A DNA stretch of 64,000 bases from Ichthyophis bannanicus (taxonomy: Eukaryota; Chordata; Amphibia; Gymnophiona; Ichthyophiidae), in NCBI GenBank assembly GCA_033557465.1, contig CM066033.1, positions 1,246,587,523 to 1,246,651,522 on the forward strand, read 5' to 3'. Below, piece by piece: positions 53,908 to 64,000 of the stretch. Below the pieces are notes generated by a model that saw nothing but the letters and a program-made list of their open reading frames with translations, was not told where the DNA came from and did no database searches. Both the position numbers and the translations under genes were made by a program. Within the stretch, counting starts at the first letter, position 1. Each line of letters starts with the position of its first letter.

Positions 53908-55730
53908 TTAGTGAGACGTCTGAGACTGCATTTCATTCACCAGCTTTTTGAAGTTGGGTGAATATTGCATGATGGCCAGTCTCGGGGAATCCTGGAGATG
54001 TTCATCTGTCATGTTGGAACGTTGTGTACTCTGTCATTTTCAGATGGGAAAACGCAGATTCACACAAATAAGTTGAACCGAAACAGGAGTGTACAGTTTC
54101 ACTGCATCTTCTCAAGTTGGGAAATTTGTCTCTAGGCACTAGCTTCCAAAACGATTCTTGCTCAGCACGGGTCTGGAGAAAAATGTCATTTTTAAGGGTT
54201 AATATTTCGTTTTCAAGAGATGGCTTGTTCAATGAGTAATTTTTACTGATAGCAGCTGCAGTTTCTTTAATGTCCACATCTACTTTGAATGGGTATGACA
54301 AGTACTCCACAAATATTCCAATTTTTTGGAAGTCACAGAATCTATTTTTGAATTCCTGGATAACAGAACAGATTTCTGTCACATACTTCTCGTTCTGAAA
54401 AGCAAAAATTTGGATATTGTCCCAGATGGTCCTGCGTATTAGGAAAATGATCAAAAGTGTTGTTTGCAAGGTCAGTCATCACTAGCTCAAATTTGCTCTT
54501 GTAGGATGAAACTGTACTCATCTCGCCAATGCATTTGTTTTTACCTTGTAGTTGAAGGTTCATATCACTTAGTTTGCCTGTAAAGTCAGCTAGAAATGCC
54601 AGATCACATAACCACTCCTCATCTTCCAACTCTGCTTGGTCATCTCCGCTCTCCTCAAAAAACCTCTTGTTTCATTCAGCAAATCACAAAATCTTTGCAG
54701 AAATTTGTGCCTACTTAGCCACCTTACATCTGTGTGCAAAATGATTTCCTCTGCCCCTTCATCAAGAGTAAGACTGAAAAGCCATCTTTGAAGTGATCTT
54801 CCATGAACTGAATATACAATTTTGAAAGTGATGTCCATGACAGTCTTTGTATTGAGTCTCTTGCTTGCCAAAACTTGCTGATGAATAATGCAGTGGTAAG
54901 AAAGGAAATCTGGGAAGTCATCATGCTGTCTACAGAGAACTATGAAACCGTTAACCTCACCTGTCATTGCTCTTGCTCCATCAGTAGTGATGGAAACAAG
55001 TCTATGCAATGGAAGATTACACTTTGTCACAAAAGAATGGAAAGAACTGAATATTTCCTGACCGGTAGTTCTCCCTTTTAAAGAAATCATTCCAAGTAGT
55101 TCTTTATCACTGAAGTCTTCAAAAACCATCCGGATAAAGACTAGTAACTGGGCTATGTCTCCTATGTCTGTAGATTCATCCAGTTGGAGTGAGAAAGCAA
55201 CACAATTTGAAGCATCCTCCAACGATTGTTCAGTTGTGTCTCCATACATCTTTTCTATTCACCACACGACGGTGTTTCTTGACAATTGTACATCTTGAAT
55301 AGCAGCTATGATCTCTTTCTTATTTTTAAATCTTTCAAAAAGATTGTCAGCTGCTTCAAGAAAACTATCTTTTACAAATTCCCCTTCAATGAAAGGTTTG
55401 AATTTCTTTGCGATCAGGTTGCTGACCTTGAAGGATGCTATGGTTGCATTGACCGAATGTGACCTTGGCTTCGCCATCGACTGTTGCTGAGTAGCCAGTT
55501 TCGATTTAAGTTCTTTGAGCTTTACGAATTTCACTTTTGGGTGGAAAATCAACGTCAAACTTATTGCAATGCAGAGCTTTATAATGACGTTCCAGATTAC
55601 CCTTTTTGGGCAAGGATACTGGGGCGTTACAAATTAGACAACAACACTTGTCTTTCACCATGATGAAGTAGTAGTCCATTTCCCATTCATCATGAAAGTG
55701 GTAGGTTTTTCTCTTCTTTGGAACACTCAT
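53908..55730 (-). pseudogene. hAT transposase with BED finger, decayed
   Basis: The frame starts MSVPKKRKTYHFHDEWEMDY and carries a BED-type zinc finger (CCLICNAPV then LERHYKALH). The catalytic region follows, with QLDESTDIGDIAQ and SITTDGARAMTG holding acidic residues. CIIHQQVLASK comes next, and the C-terminal dimerisation domain shows FPNLRRCSETVHSCFGS and LCESAFSHLKMT. The end at 53908-53910 follows NEMQSQTSH. It resembles the transposases behind domesticated ZBED5-like genes. A stop at 55259-55261 and at least three frameshifts (near 55530, 54610 and 54400) disable it. It could not act as a source of transposase. Confidence 0.85.
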
Positions 55731-56070
55731 CTTCGTTATACTGGGTTGGCTGGATATAAGAAGGCCAAATCTGCTAAGTTAGTATAAACACTGGCTGAAT
55801 GTGGTCCAAAACTGTCACTGTCCCAAAATTTTAAAGATCAACAGGAACCAAAGACCTCTGGATGATGTGCAATACAAGGACTGGAGATGCCAAAACCACA
55901 CATGCAGTTCTAAAAGTAAAACTAAGAATTCATCATACTGGCACCAATAATTAAATACCACCAAACAATCATCAAAAAAACTCAAACACCTGTCCAGCAA
56001 ACCAGATAAAATCAAATACCGCCAAACAAGTTCAAATACCACCACATGCGATTTAATGTATTCTGCAAAC

Positions 56071-56152
56071 AGTGTAGAATCAACGCAAAGGCAAGGCAAA
56101 ATAAAATTGCAGTGTAGAATCAACGCAAAGACTAGGCAAAATAAAATTGCAG
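56071..56152. repeat. Two-copy 40-bp tandem repeat in the hAT 5' region
   Basis: The unit agtgtagaatcaacgcaaag at 56071 recurs at 56111 with its downstream aaaataaaattgc. It lies between the transposase start and the right end, where hAT elements often carry subterminal repeats. Confidence 0.8.
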
Positions 56153-56761
56153 AGGCAAGCAAAAGTCACAGTGGTTTAAACCAATTCGAAGGCAAGGCAT
56201 AGGTAAGTTAGAACAAAATTGGAAAAGCCCGCCAAAATCACCAAATTCTTGACACTTTGTCGTGTCTGCCCGAAAACGTTTAATGAAAGCGAACTATAAA
56301 GCGACCAACGACCAGCACACGAAACAACTAATACGGTAAGTGTATTCAGGTAAAGCCCGGGCGAATGGATATAGCCCAGTATATAACACACTTCTAAGGG
56401 GTGTTGGGGCGGGGGCAGGAATGGGTGATTCTGAGATGCAGGAGACCAAGTATGATGCCGGGCCTGTGGTGTCTCCTTGCGGGGTGCGGGCGGCGGCCCC
56501 CTGGGGTACCCACAAACTATTGGCACGAAAACAACAAGCGCCCCCAATACACCTGCAGGCAAGATTCCTGCAGGCAGGGAAAAAAGACAGGCAAAGGATC
56601 AGCAGCGGCGGCAAGCCCTCGGCAGACGACCTGCCGGCACGAGCTCTCTCCTAGCGATGGGGCGAGCTGCTGGAGAGATGGAGCCAAGTGGGGCTGGCGA
56701 TCTACCTCTGACCCCTCTGCAATCTACAGGTAGATTGCGATCTACCTGTTGGACATGCCTG

Positions 56762-56769
56762 TACTAGTA
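56762..56769. repeat. Target-site duplication TACTAGTA, right
   Basis: Matches 53494-53501 exactly. Confidence 0.75.
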
Positions 56770-57499
56770 AATAGAGAAGAGAGAGAGAGAGAGGAATGTG
56801 GAGGAAGGGGAGGGAAAAGAGTGAGGGGAAAAGGGACAAGAATATGGAGGGCAAAGAGGAGGAAGGAATGCGCAGAGATTGTCAGGTGGGAGGGGAAAGG
56901 TAAAAAGAAAGCAAAGAAAATCTGTCCCCCTTTCAGATACTCTTCTTGACAAGGAGGTTCACCTCTAGGGGAGTGACAGATTTCTGGAGTCGCCTTCTCC
57001 CCCCCACTTTCGATATAGTGCACACAACAAATGTCAAAAAAGGAAGGGAGAGACACTGATCCTTGACAAGTATTTTGGTTCCCAATTGATCTGGGTAGGG
57101 AGTGCATTGTGTTCTAATAAGAATAAATATCAAAAGACCAGCTTGCTGACTACACTGAGTCATTTACTGATGGTTAACATGCGATAACATTGTTATCATA
57201 CATTATCTGTTGCAAGGCCCATAGAAATAAAATGAGTCCTTTAGCAGGTAATGCATCAGAACTGCTATCTTTTGCTAATCATTAGTAAATGACCCAATAA
57301 GTGCTGCTGTTGCTCTTATGGTTTGCGTTTTCTTGCAGGTGGAGGGCAATCTCGTAGCAGGCCACCTGTGTACGATGGCCAACGAGGCATCTATTTTGAA
57401 ACATAGATTTTCTGTCCTTTGCCCCCTAGTACTTTATGAAGACACAGTTATCTGTCAGGAGCAGAATAAATACTAATGTTTAAAGTATGTGTGTACAGC
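56770..57499. other. Intron sequence with purine-rich tract
   Basis: AG-rich low-complexity sequence at 56772-56920 and otherwise unassigned. A splice-acceptor-like ttttcttgcag ends at 57340 but the sequence after it is not MYO6. Confidence 0.4.
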
Positions 57500-58655
57500 C
57501 TTTTTTAGTGCTATTGGCAGCTGCCCTTCTACAAGAGAGGGGTTCACAATATTTGTGGCCCCGTCAAAGAGATCTCTGCTAACCAGCTGGGCAAGATATC
57601 TTTGCTGAGCAAGGGTCAGGGGGCAGGATGTCAGCCAAACTTTTCAAAATTTTTGTGAGAGCTGCCTTTGTTGCCTGGTTAAATAAATCCCAGGTGACTG
57701 TATTTGAGGGTGACATGGAAGTGTTCTCTTCTTAGCTGATGGCAGGCTCAGTGGAACTATCTGTAGGCTCTGATGGCTAATTTTGTGGGCAAAATATGTT
57801 GCAAAATCATCGCTGGTCAGTCGTGATTGGGAAGACTGATTCTATTGTGGGGATTGCATTGGACTGTTTACTATTTTGAATAGCTGCTTAGTTGAATATG
57901 CAGTTTATTCGTTGCTATGAGAGAAGTACTGTCTTTTAGTAACTTGTTAAGGCTTGGCGGTACATTGCTATCTGTTTTCTACAGTTGAAGCTACTCTTGT
58001 CCAGGTGAGTTACACCATTTCCCTTCCAGTTTGCATCCTTGATGCTTGAGGACCTGTAATTCTGAGAAGAACCAAGGGGAATATTTGTGTGTAGGACATA
58101 GGATCTTCTTTAGTGGGACCATTTTTTCTAAGGCTATTGCTAAGTATGTATTCCAGATGTTGACTTGCTCTGCTATGTGAGTCATATTTTCATCCACATG
58201 GGGGTAGGACAGGGCCTTTAGGAAACTCTCAGCAGTCAGATTTCTTGTGTCGCTAATTTCTTTCCAAACTTGCATAGTTCCCTTCTGTTTTACAGTGTCC
58301 TTTTATAAAAAATGTTATCAGAAAATTTCCTATCCATAATAAAAGTATTATCTTGTTGCACCAGCCTCCTGTTCCAGGATGTCTACCCCCTTGCAGAACA
58401 CCAAATCTAGCTTATGTCCCTTGAGTCATAGATTTGATAACCTGCGTGAATCCTAGTGCTGCTACGTTTCAAGAAAAAAACATTGGTGATAGTGTCTGGG
58501 GTTTAAGTATGTAAGTTAATCTCCCATGATCACTAACGTAGGGAAGTTCAGGGCTACCTCTTTAACCAGATCCAGAAGCTCTTGCACAGATGATATGATG
58601 TTATGAGGTGCTCAGTAGATCATGAGCAACCAAACTGGCTCCTCATCTCTTAGCT
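57500..58655 (-). mobile_element. L2-like LINE 5' region fragment, minus strand
   Basis: Minus-strand reading gives the endonuclease end (LLDLVKEVALNFPTLVIMGD near 58540) and the linker (VNIWNTYLAIALEKMVPLKK then KYSPWFFSELQVLKHQ near 58060-58150). This is the part that is missing from the copy at 8865. Stops and shifts are frequent. Confidence 0.7.
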
Positions 58656-58671
58656 ACACCTCCACCTACCC

Positions 58672-58865
58672 CAGAGGTACTCAAATCCAGTCCTGGAGGA
58701 CTGCAAACCAGTCAGGTTTTTGGGATATCCCTAATGAATATGCATGAGATATATTTGCATGCACTGCCTCCATTGTATTTGAATCTCTCTCATGCATATT
58801 CATTAGGGATATCCCGAAAACTTGACTGGTTTGCAGCCCTCCAGGACTGGATTTGAGTACCTCTG
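58672..58865. mobile_element. hAT-type MITE with perfect 8-bp target duplication
   Basis: A 194-bp element with long inverted ends: left CAGAGGTACTCAAATCCAGT, right its complement ending AGTACCTCTG. The arms stay complementary inward through ggatatccctaatgaata. ACCTACCC occurs at 58664-58671 and 58866-58873, an 8-bp target duplication. It has no coding capacity and sits between two L2-like pieces. Confidence 0.88.
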
Positions 58866-58873
58866 ACCTACCC

Positions 58874-59425
58874 TAATCTTCACTGGCTCCCCATAAAATC
58901 TCATATTGATTTACAAAATCCTCATCTCAGCTCACCAGGTGATTCACCCAGGTACTTCACAATTGCTAGCTGATCTCCTCCATTTCCACTCCCCCCACCG
59001 CCTCCTCAGGTTCATACACACTCGCCGCTTGGCCCTTCCCTCCATCTCATGTGCATGTCTAGAACAGATTCGTCACTCTGCTTTCTTCTTCCTCGACCCC
59101 ACTCTATGGAGCTCCCTACCTGCCACCCTGCTTGCAGAACCCTTATATACCTGGTTCAAATCCCTGCTCAAAACCCACCTGTTCCAGCTTGCTTATGACC
59201 TCCCCCCTCCTCCCCAGTTTAGTTCTTTCCTCCTGCCTGTCTCCCTTGGGCTAGTTTTCCCCTTCTCCTGCTCCTACTGGCTTTCCTCTCTTTCTCAGTC
59301 TCTTCTTTCTTGGCTGTCCTGTCAATAACTGGCTTTCCATTTCTTTCACTTTGATGTTTGTAAACCGCTCTGATGCTTTGCTGCCTAGGGCGGTATATCA
59401 AATTATAATAAAGATAAAGATAGCT
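58874..59425 (+). mobile_element. L2-like LINE 3' end, plus strand
   Basis: C-terminal RT-protein residues (IYKILISAHQVIHPGTS, LEQIRHSAFFFLDPTLW, WFKSLLKTHLFQLAYDL) at 58906-59205 precede a UTR with ACCGC (59364-59368) and GCGGT (59390-59394) and an ATAAAGATAAAGATA tail ending near 59425. Confidence 0.78.
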
Positions 59426-59449
59426 AAATTAAGAGAAATTTTGACTTGT

Positions 59450-60400
59450 GCAGGTGAGAAATGGCAGCTATGCTGATGATGATATCCTGCTCCACCACAC
59501 TAGCTCAGTCTCCCCGGATATCTCTCCACTTAACACCTGTCTCTTAGCTGTTTCTAATTAGCTATCAGATAATTTCCTTCACTTAAATGTCACTAAGTCC
59601 TCAGCTATTTGGTTTACCTTCAATAGTCCTATCCTTTCCCTAATTCCCTCTTTCCCGTGTTCTCCACTTCCCCTAGTTGACTCCCTTCGATATCTTGGTG
59701 TCACCCTGGATTCAGCCTTGTCGTTTCAGGCGCATCTTTCTTCTCTATCTCATCGGTGTTTTCTGTCTCTCGGGCAAATATGTGCAGTACGTTCTTTTCT
59801 CTTACTTCAGTCCATTGCCACTCTGCTTCTTGCCCTAGTCATATCCAAAATTTACTATTGCAATATCATTTACTTGGGTTTACCTCAATATCAGTTTCAG
59901 TGCCTTCAACTAATTCAAAATATTGCTGTTCGCATTTTGTCCCATTCATCTAGATTTGACCACATCACACCACTGTTCATACATCACCACTGGCTTCCAT
60001 TACGATTCAGACTCCAATTTAAACTACTTATTTTGGTTCACTGTGCCCTTCACTCCGGTTTCCTCCGTTACGTCTCTGATTTCCTTTTTCCTCATGCCCC
60101 TCAGAGAGATTCATGCCTGCTTATCCCATCTGTTTCATAGGCTTACTTATCTACTCGTTCCGCTGCCTTCTATGTACTTGCCCCCACTCTCTGGAATTCC
60201 CTGCCCCTTACCTCAGGCTTGAAGTCTCTTACACTACTTTCAAGTTCCACCTGAAGGCTCACTTTTTCAACCTGGCTTTTAATGCCTTGCCGTCCTGAAC
60301 CTCCTTTCTTTATTTTAGAATTACTAACTTCTCCTCTTGTATGAATGTTCCTGTCTCTGTTCTATGATTTATGGAGTTCCTTTTCAGTTTTATTTTAAAA
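59450..60400 (+). mobile_element. L2-like LINE RT fragment, plus strand
   Basis: RT and downstream pieces: an active-site-like YADDDILL near 59475, LRYLGVTLDSALSFQAHL near 59695, FDHITPLFIHHHWLPLRF near 59960 and APTLWNSLPL near 60180. A stop occurs near 59560 and frames change near 60140 and 60240. 5' truncated. Confidence 0.76.
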
Positions 60401-60414
60401 TTTTGTTTTATATG

Positions 60415-60700
60415 GAGTGGAGGAGTAGCCTAGTGGTTAGAACACTGGTTTGGTAACCAAGCAACCAGGGTTCAATTCCCACTAGCACTCCTTGTGGCCT
60501 TGGGCAAGTCACTTAACCCTCCATTGCCTCGGAAGAAAGGCCTGGCAATCTACTTCCGGTGACACTGCCAAGAAAACCCAGGAGCTTCTGGGTCGCCAGG
60601 AGTCAGTACTGACTCAAAGGCACACATTGCATTGCATTGTACACCGCTTTGCTGCTTCTATGAAGGGTGGTTAAGAAAGTTTTAATAAACATAAACATGT
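60415..60700 (+). mobile_element. tRNA-derived SINE with composite tail
   Basis: The head shares gaggagtagcctagtggtta (A-box region) and GGTTCAATTCC (B box, 60469-60479) with the SINE at 22770, and the core ccttgggcaagtcacttaac. A further segment, gggtcgccaggagtcagtac followed by tgactcaaaggca, is absent from the other SINE. It ends with an ACCGC (60643-60647) and a weak partner, then AATAAACATAAACA. Confidence 0.78.
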
Positions 60701-61039
60701 GCCAACAAACCATAATGGGGCTGTATCTTGTAGAGATTCTTAAGTGACTGTTTTCTGGCACAGCAATAAGCCAACCTTTTCATGGCAGAGCTGGGGGAGA
60801 CATTTTTGAACAAACATGAGATTAAACCCTTTAAATATTAACAGAGAAGAGTCTCTCAAACAATGTCACAATTTTTTAAATACATCCCATCCCTCAATCA
60901 GATTCAAAATTGAATATGCCTGAACACCACAGTTACTATCAACAATGGCTATATACTGGTATCCATACACAAGAGACCACTGACAGATGCGACTAACTTC
61001 ATAATTCCCGCTTTCACTGTTCACATATAAAAAGGCCAT
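60701..61039. other. Intron sequence, no gene seen
   Basis: Unassigned sequence between a SINE and an L1 5' end. Confidence 0.4.
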
Positions 61040-62450
61040 TATGGGGAAGATCAGGAGCTTGCTTTTGGGCCCGGTGAGCTGTGTTGACAAGTGCAGACGT
61101 AATCAGCTTGGCGGCAGACTCCTTCACTCTCCCCCTGACGTCAGCAATTGAGGCCCTGAGACAGCATTTAAACCGCACCAGAGGCCTTCTGGGCCCTGCC
61201 TAAAGGGGCAAGACATGCCCCTTAGGTGCCCCTTTGGTGTCTCGGCGGTGAGCTAGTGGGAGGAATTTTCATCATTTGGCAAAAAGGTGCTGTGAGAGTG
61301 TTTGTCTGATGGGGAAAAGGAAGGCAAAAAAATCTGCCTCTGCACAGGGTCCTTTGTCAAAGTCCTCCCACAGAGTGATAGGGCCCCTGGATAAACATTT
61401 TGGTACTGTCAGTGCTTTACATGTTTCCGCTGAAGGGGCTTCTATCAGTTCACTAGAAAGGACCCCTCCCCCGTTCCCTACACCGCAACTTTCATCTACT
61501 GCCATCTCGCCTCTTTCATCTGGAATGGCTGATCTCTTTGCCCCACGACCGATACCCAACGCAGTAGTGTATGCTGACGGGGCTTCTGCTTTGACTGAGC
61601 CAGCTCAAGACATTACCTTAAAGGACTTATGGGTAGCAATTGCCAGTTATTGATTCTAAACTTTCTAATATTTTTCAATCTTGGTATTTGTTTTCGGATC
61701 CGTCTACACAAAAGTTCCAAGAAGTTGATAATAGGATGAAGGACGTTTCTAATAATGTTCTTAGACTGGAAGGTCAGTTGCAAGTGGTGCAACAGACCAG
61801 TGTTTCTTCTATAAAAGATTCCCAGTTTGTTCATTCCAAACTGGAGGCTCTGGAAAACTCTGCCAGAGAAAACATTTTGTGTTTTCTTAATTTTCCCATC
61901 ACTTCCTCATTGTCAGTTTAAATTTTGTTAGAGAAATATCTTTGTGAAGTATTGTTTTTTACAGATATGGTTTCCATTCAAAAGTGTTACTATTTGCTCA
62001 CTGGGAAGCGGTTGCCGGATGGAGGGGGGGGGAGGAGGGGCTTGATATTTTGTCTTCTAATATCAATCAGGATTTGACTAAATTTCTGGAAGACTCTAGT
62101 GATGAGATAGAAAAGAAACCAACAATGTTGCCCTCTTAGCTATCGATTGCTGATAAGATCAAGGTCTTGAAATCCTTCTTTAAGTATACGAATTCAAAAT
62201 TTTATGGTCAAACTTTCTGTGTTCCCAGATGTTGCCAGGAATACTCAGATGCGTAGAAGGAGTTTCTTGGCCTTGAGGCCAAAAGTTGTGGAATTGGGTG
62301 CCACTTTCTTTTTACGTTATCCCTGCAAGTGTGTTGTTTGTTTGCAGGGTTTAACATATGTTTTTATGATACTATTCAATTGGAAAAAAGTTTGGTAGAT
62401 AAATATCACAGGGTAGGGGGGGATGATTTTTAGTTTCTTCCTGCCTTCCC
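61040..62450 (+). mobile_element. L1-clade LINE 5' end (5' UTR and ORF1)
   Basis: A GC-richer leader (about 61040-61308) precedes an ORF1 relic whose C-terminal domain is clearly L1-like. ORF2 is not seen; about 165 bases further on a DIRS element begins at 62616. The 5' limit is approximate. Confidence 0.68.
61309..62398 (+). pseudogene. L1 ORF1 RNA-binding protein, decayed
   Basis: L1 ORF1 encodes a trimeric RNA chaperone. The start MGKRKAKKSA is followed by a variable Ser/Pro region. After a +1 shift near 61645 comes a coiled-coil segment (VDNRMKDVSNNVLRLEGQLQ) and the RRM entry (LEALENSARENI then FLNFP). A disrupted middle follows, and then the C-terminal domain (FPDVARNTQMRRRSFLALRP, GATFFLRYPCKCVV). 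Stops at 61651-61653, 61919-61921 and elsewhere, plus a G-run near 62025, break the frame. Confidence 0.76.
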
Positions 62451-62615
62451 CCGCTGTGTGGTTTATTCTTATGTATTTTTTTTGCTTTTTAATATGCTCC
62501 TTTTTTTCCTTTCCTTGATGTGGACTATAGTCATTAAGGTTATAAAGTTCCTTGTTTATTTCTTGGGTTATTTCCAGTTGCATGTTCTAATTTTATCGTA
62601 TGTTTGTATATGTAA

Positions 62616-62774
62616 ATCTCCAGGAACAAGTAGGAATGTAGTCTTCACATACGTATGGGTATCGTCGTACCGACGGAGCCTGCGTGGGAATGCTCCCCAG
62701 CGTCCAATAGGAAAGCTTTTGGGAGCATCCCACAGCGCCTGCTTCCTGCCTTTTCCAACTGTCCCTCTCCAGTT
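62616..62774 (+). repeat. Left terminal repeat of DIRS copy 3
   Basis: Aligns with 38044-38206 over its length. The central palindrome is CGTCGTACCGACG (62663-62675), one base shorter than in copy 2. A 4-base acgt insertion-like tract (catacgtatggg) sits just before it. Confidence 0.85.
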
Positions 62775-63015
62775 CTTCATTTTCCGCGGAGCTGACAGGT
62801 CACACATCTTGTCACCGCAGAAAAGTTTCCTTCTTATTCTTCTTTTTTGTGGTCGCGTCTGCCTTCCCTCGATGCTATACCGGTACCGCCAGTGGTTCTT
62901 TTCTTTTTTCTAAAAAAAAATAAATAAGATTTGTTTCTGGAGTCTTTCTCCAGTAATTTTCTTTTCAGGTGCCACGTGCCATTTTGGGCACTAGGCCCAA
63001 TTGTTTTCCCTCAAA

Positions 63016-64000
63016 ATGGAAAAACCTGCTTTGGGTTTTAAAAAGTGTTCTAAGTGTGGCGGTACCATCTCCATCATCGACACCCATGAGTGGTGCCTCA
63101 AATGTTTAGGTCATGACCACTCTGTTTCAGAGTGTGTTGCCTGTGGGATGATGTCGAAAAGGGGCCGGCAAAACCGAGCTGCTAAACTTAGCACCCTTTT
63201 TCCCTCCAATGCAGCCTCCGTGGCATCGACGTCTTCCAGAGCTTCATCTTCCTACCATGGATCTCAGGTAACTAAACATAAATCTGACCGGTCCATAAAG
63301 GGTAGATATCCTTCTAAGCATCGAGATGCCTCTGGTGTTGCCCTTGAGGGACTTTCACTGGCAAAATTGCCCCGGCGGGAGGCTTCGGCTTCCAAAGCAC
63401 TAATGGGGCTCCAGGATGTTCTCGAGGCCTCAGCCTCGACAGAACTACTGGTGCCATGCTCTGGGGTTCCGGCCGCTTCATCCAGCACCGATACCCAAGC
63501 ATCGGCAGCATCGATAGACCAGAGATTCTTGGCTATTGAACGCAGTCTGGCGGCTTTTCTCACGGCTTCGATGCCCCTGAAACCGCTTCAGACAATTCAA
63601 CTGGTACCGGCACCGACTGCATCGACATCGGCAGGTATTCTACCGGGACCGAGTCATGCGTCTCTATCCAGCATTGACAAGTTGGTACTGGACCACTCCG
63701 ATGCCGACTTCGATCGATACCGGTACCGTGCCTTGCACGATCATCCGGATCGGAGATACTTCGAATCCTTGGATGAGTCTGAAGACTCTGAAAGCTCTGC
63801 CGATACCAGAGTACTTCTTCCTGAGGATTCCTCTTCTCCTCAGCATAGGATGTCTCCACCAGAGGATATGTCCTTTCAGGATTTTATCCGAGATGTGGCC
63901 CGATGTCTTTCCAGCACAGTGGCTCCTGAAAAAGAGCCTAGGGCAAAGGAATTAGAAATCCTACAATACCCTGAAGCTCCCAAGGAGGCAGCTACTGTAC
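63016..64000 (+). CDS. DIRS Gag-like protein, copy 3, partial and open
   Basis: The ATG at 63016 opens a frame of 328 codons that reaches the window edge without a stop. The zinc cluster is kept: CSKC near residue 11, CLKCLGHDH with CX2CX4HX4C spacing, then CVAC. A Ser/Ala-rich variable region follows, then DHPDRRYFES, SPPEDMSFQDFIRDVARCL and LEILQYPEAPKEAATV, matching copy 2. Continued openness suggests a young copy. The 3' part, including the basic tail, is outside the window. Confidence 0.85.
   Translation, partial: MEKPALGFKKCSKCGGTISIIDTHEWCLKCLGHDHSVSECVACGMMSKRGRQNRAAKLSTLFPSNAASVASTSSRASSSYHGSQVTKHKSDRSIKGRYPSKHRDASGVALEGLSLAKLPRREASASKALMGLQDVLEASASTELLVPCSGVPAASSSTDTQASAASIDQRFLAIERSLAAFLTASMPLKPLQTIQLVPAPTASTSAGILPGPSHASLSSIDKLVLDHSDADFDRYRYRALHDHPDRRYFESLDESEDSESSADTRVLLPEDSSSPQHRMSPPEDMSFQDFIRDVARCLSSTVAPEKEPRAKELEILQYPEAPKEAATV

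Larger units (their letters stand above)
53502..56761 (-). mobile_element. hAT DNA transposon, probably Buster-type
   Basis: The ends are short inverted repeats: CAGGCATGT at the left and its complement ACATGCCTG at the right. They are flanked by identical 8-bp duplications, the hAT hallmark. A decayed BED-finger transposase fills the middle on the minus strand. The duplication TACTAGTA fits the nnnTAnnn consensus of the Buster branch and not the Ac branch. The left end also contains two tandem gtactagtatatcaaac units, so the original end may have been rearranged. It is 3,260 bp and lies in the intron after the last visible MYO6 exon. Confidence 0.82.
62616..64000 (+). mobile_element. DIRS retrotransposon, copy 3, cut by window end
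   Basis: Starts with atctccaggaacaagtagga, the same end as copy 2, and continues with a left terminal repeat, leader and Gag frame. The repeat is close to that of copy 2 but has lost one G of the 14-bp palindrome. The element runs off the window, so its RT and recombinase cannot be judged. Confidence 0.9.

Noticed and set aside
56294..56767. Several overlapping open frames of about 100 codons inside the hAT right part
   Set aside because: They overlap in different frames and strands, contain no domain, and lie in GC-rich non-coding sequence upstream of the transposase start.
57330..57476. A possible further MYO6 exon after ttttcttgcag at 57340
   Set aside because: The sequence after it translates as VEGNLVAGHLCTMANEASIL, not as the expected MYO6 continuation near TQFVEKNND, and no donor fits. 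No MYO6 peptide was seen after 53112.

Overview
The window is intronic sequence of a vertebrate gene, most likely from a large, repeat-rich non-mammalian tetrapod genome. An amphibian, perhaps a caecilian, is my best guess. The reasons are five plus-strand exons of unconventional myosin VI (MYO6) separated by introns of about 5 to 18 kb, and the mix of mobile elements: DIRS tyrosine-recombinase retrotransposons, CR1, L2-like and L1 LINEs, tRNA-derived SINEs and hAT DNA transposons. The species is an inference, and no bacterial features are present.

Host gene: exons at 8235-8392, 16201-16292, 29307-29379, 34538-34665 and 53017-53112 join in phase into 182 continuous residues of the MYO6 motor domain, from before switch II through the relay region. 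Neither the preceding nor the following exon is inside the window.

Layout: 1-7885 holds a nearly complete CR1 LINE, a short A-tailed retroposed insert with a 17-bp target duplication, and a second truncated CR1. 8.6-14.3 kb holds a 5'-truncated L2-like LINE with an open RT frame and two nested DIRS tails. 16989-22769 is a complete DIRS element with inverted terminal repeats, an internal complementary region and open Gag, RT-RNase H-methyltransferase and tyrosine recombinase frames. 22.8-34.5 kb holds SINEs, CR1 tails and a long minus-strand L2-like LINE. 35.4-44.2 kb is a nest: a CR1 copy split cleanly by a second complete but decayed DIRS element (38044-43729), next to other CR1 and L2 pieces. 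44.3-51.0 kb is further nested L2 and CR1. 53502-56761 is a hAT element with a decayed BED-finger transposase and a palindromic 8-bp target duplication. 57.5-62.6 kb has L2-like pieces, a 194-bp hAT MITE, a SINE and the 5' end of an L1. 62616 to the end is the left part of a third DIRS element whose Gag frame is still open at the window edge.

How the parts relate: the mobile elements form interacting groups. The L2-like LINEs and one tRNA-SINE share a 3' hairpin (ACCGC...GCGGT), which suggests the SINE uses L2 machinery. The L1 clade is represented by an ORF1 remnant and could account for the A-tailed insert. All five DIRS copies lie in the same sense as MYO6. The most unusual signals are in the DIRS elements: an N-terminal CCHC knuckle with flanking CX2C pairs in Gag, a recombinase frame that stays open across nearly the whole RT region in two divergent copies, a 14-bp palindrome in each terminal repeat, and a single-base shift in a C9 run at the Gag/RT junction.
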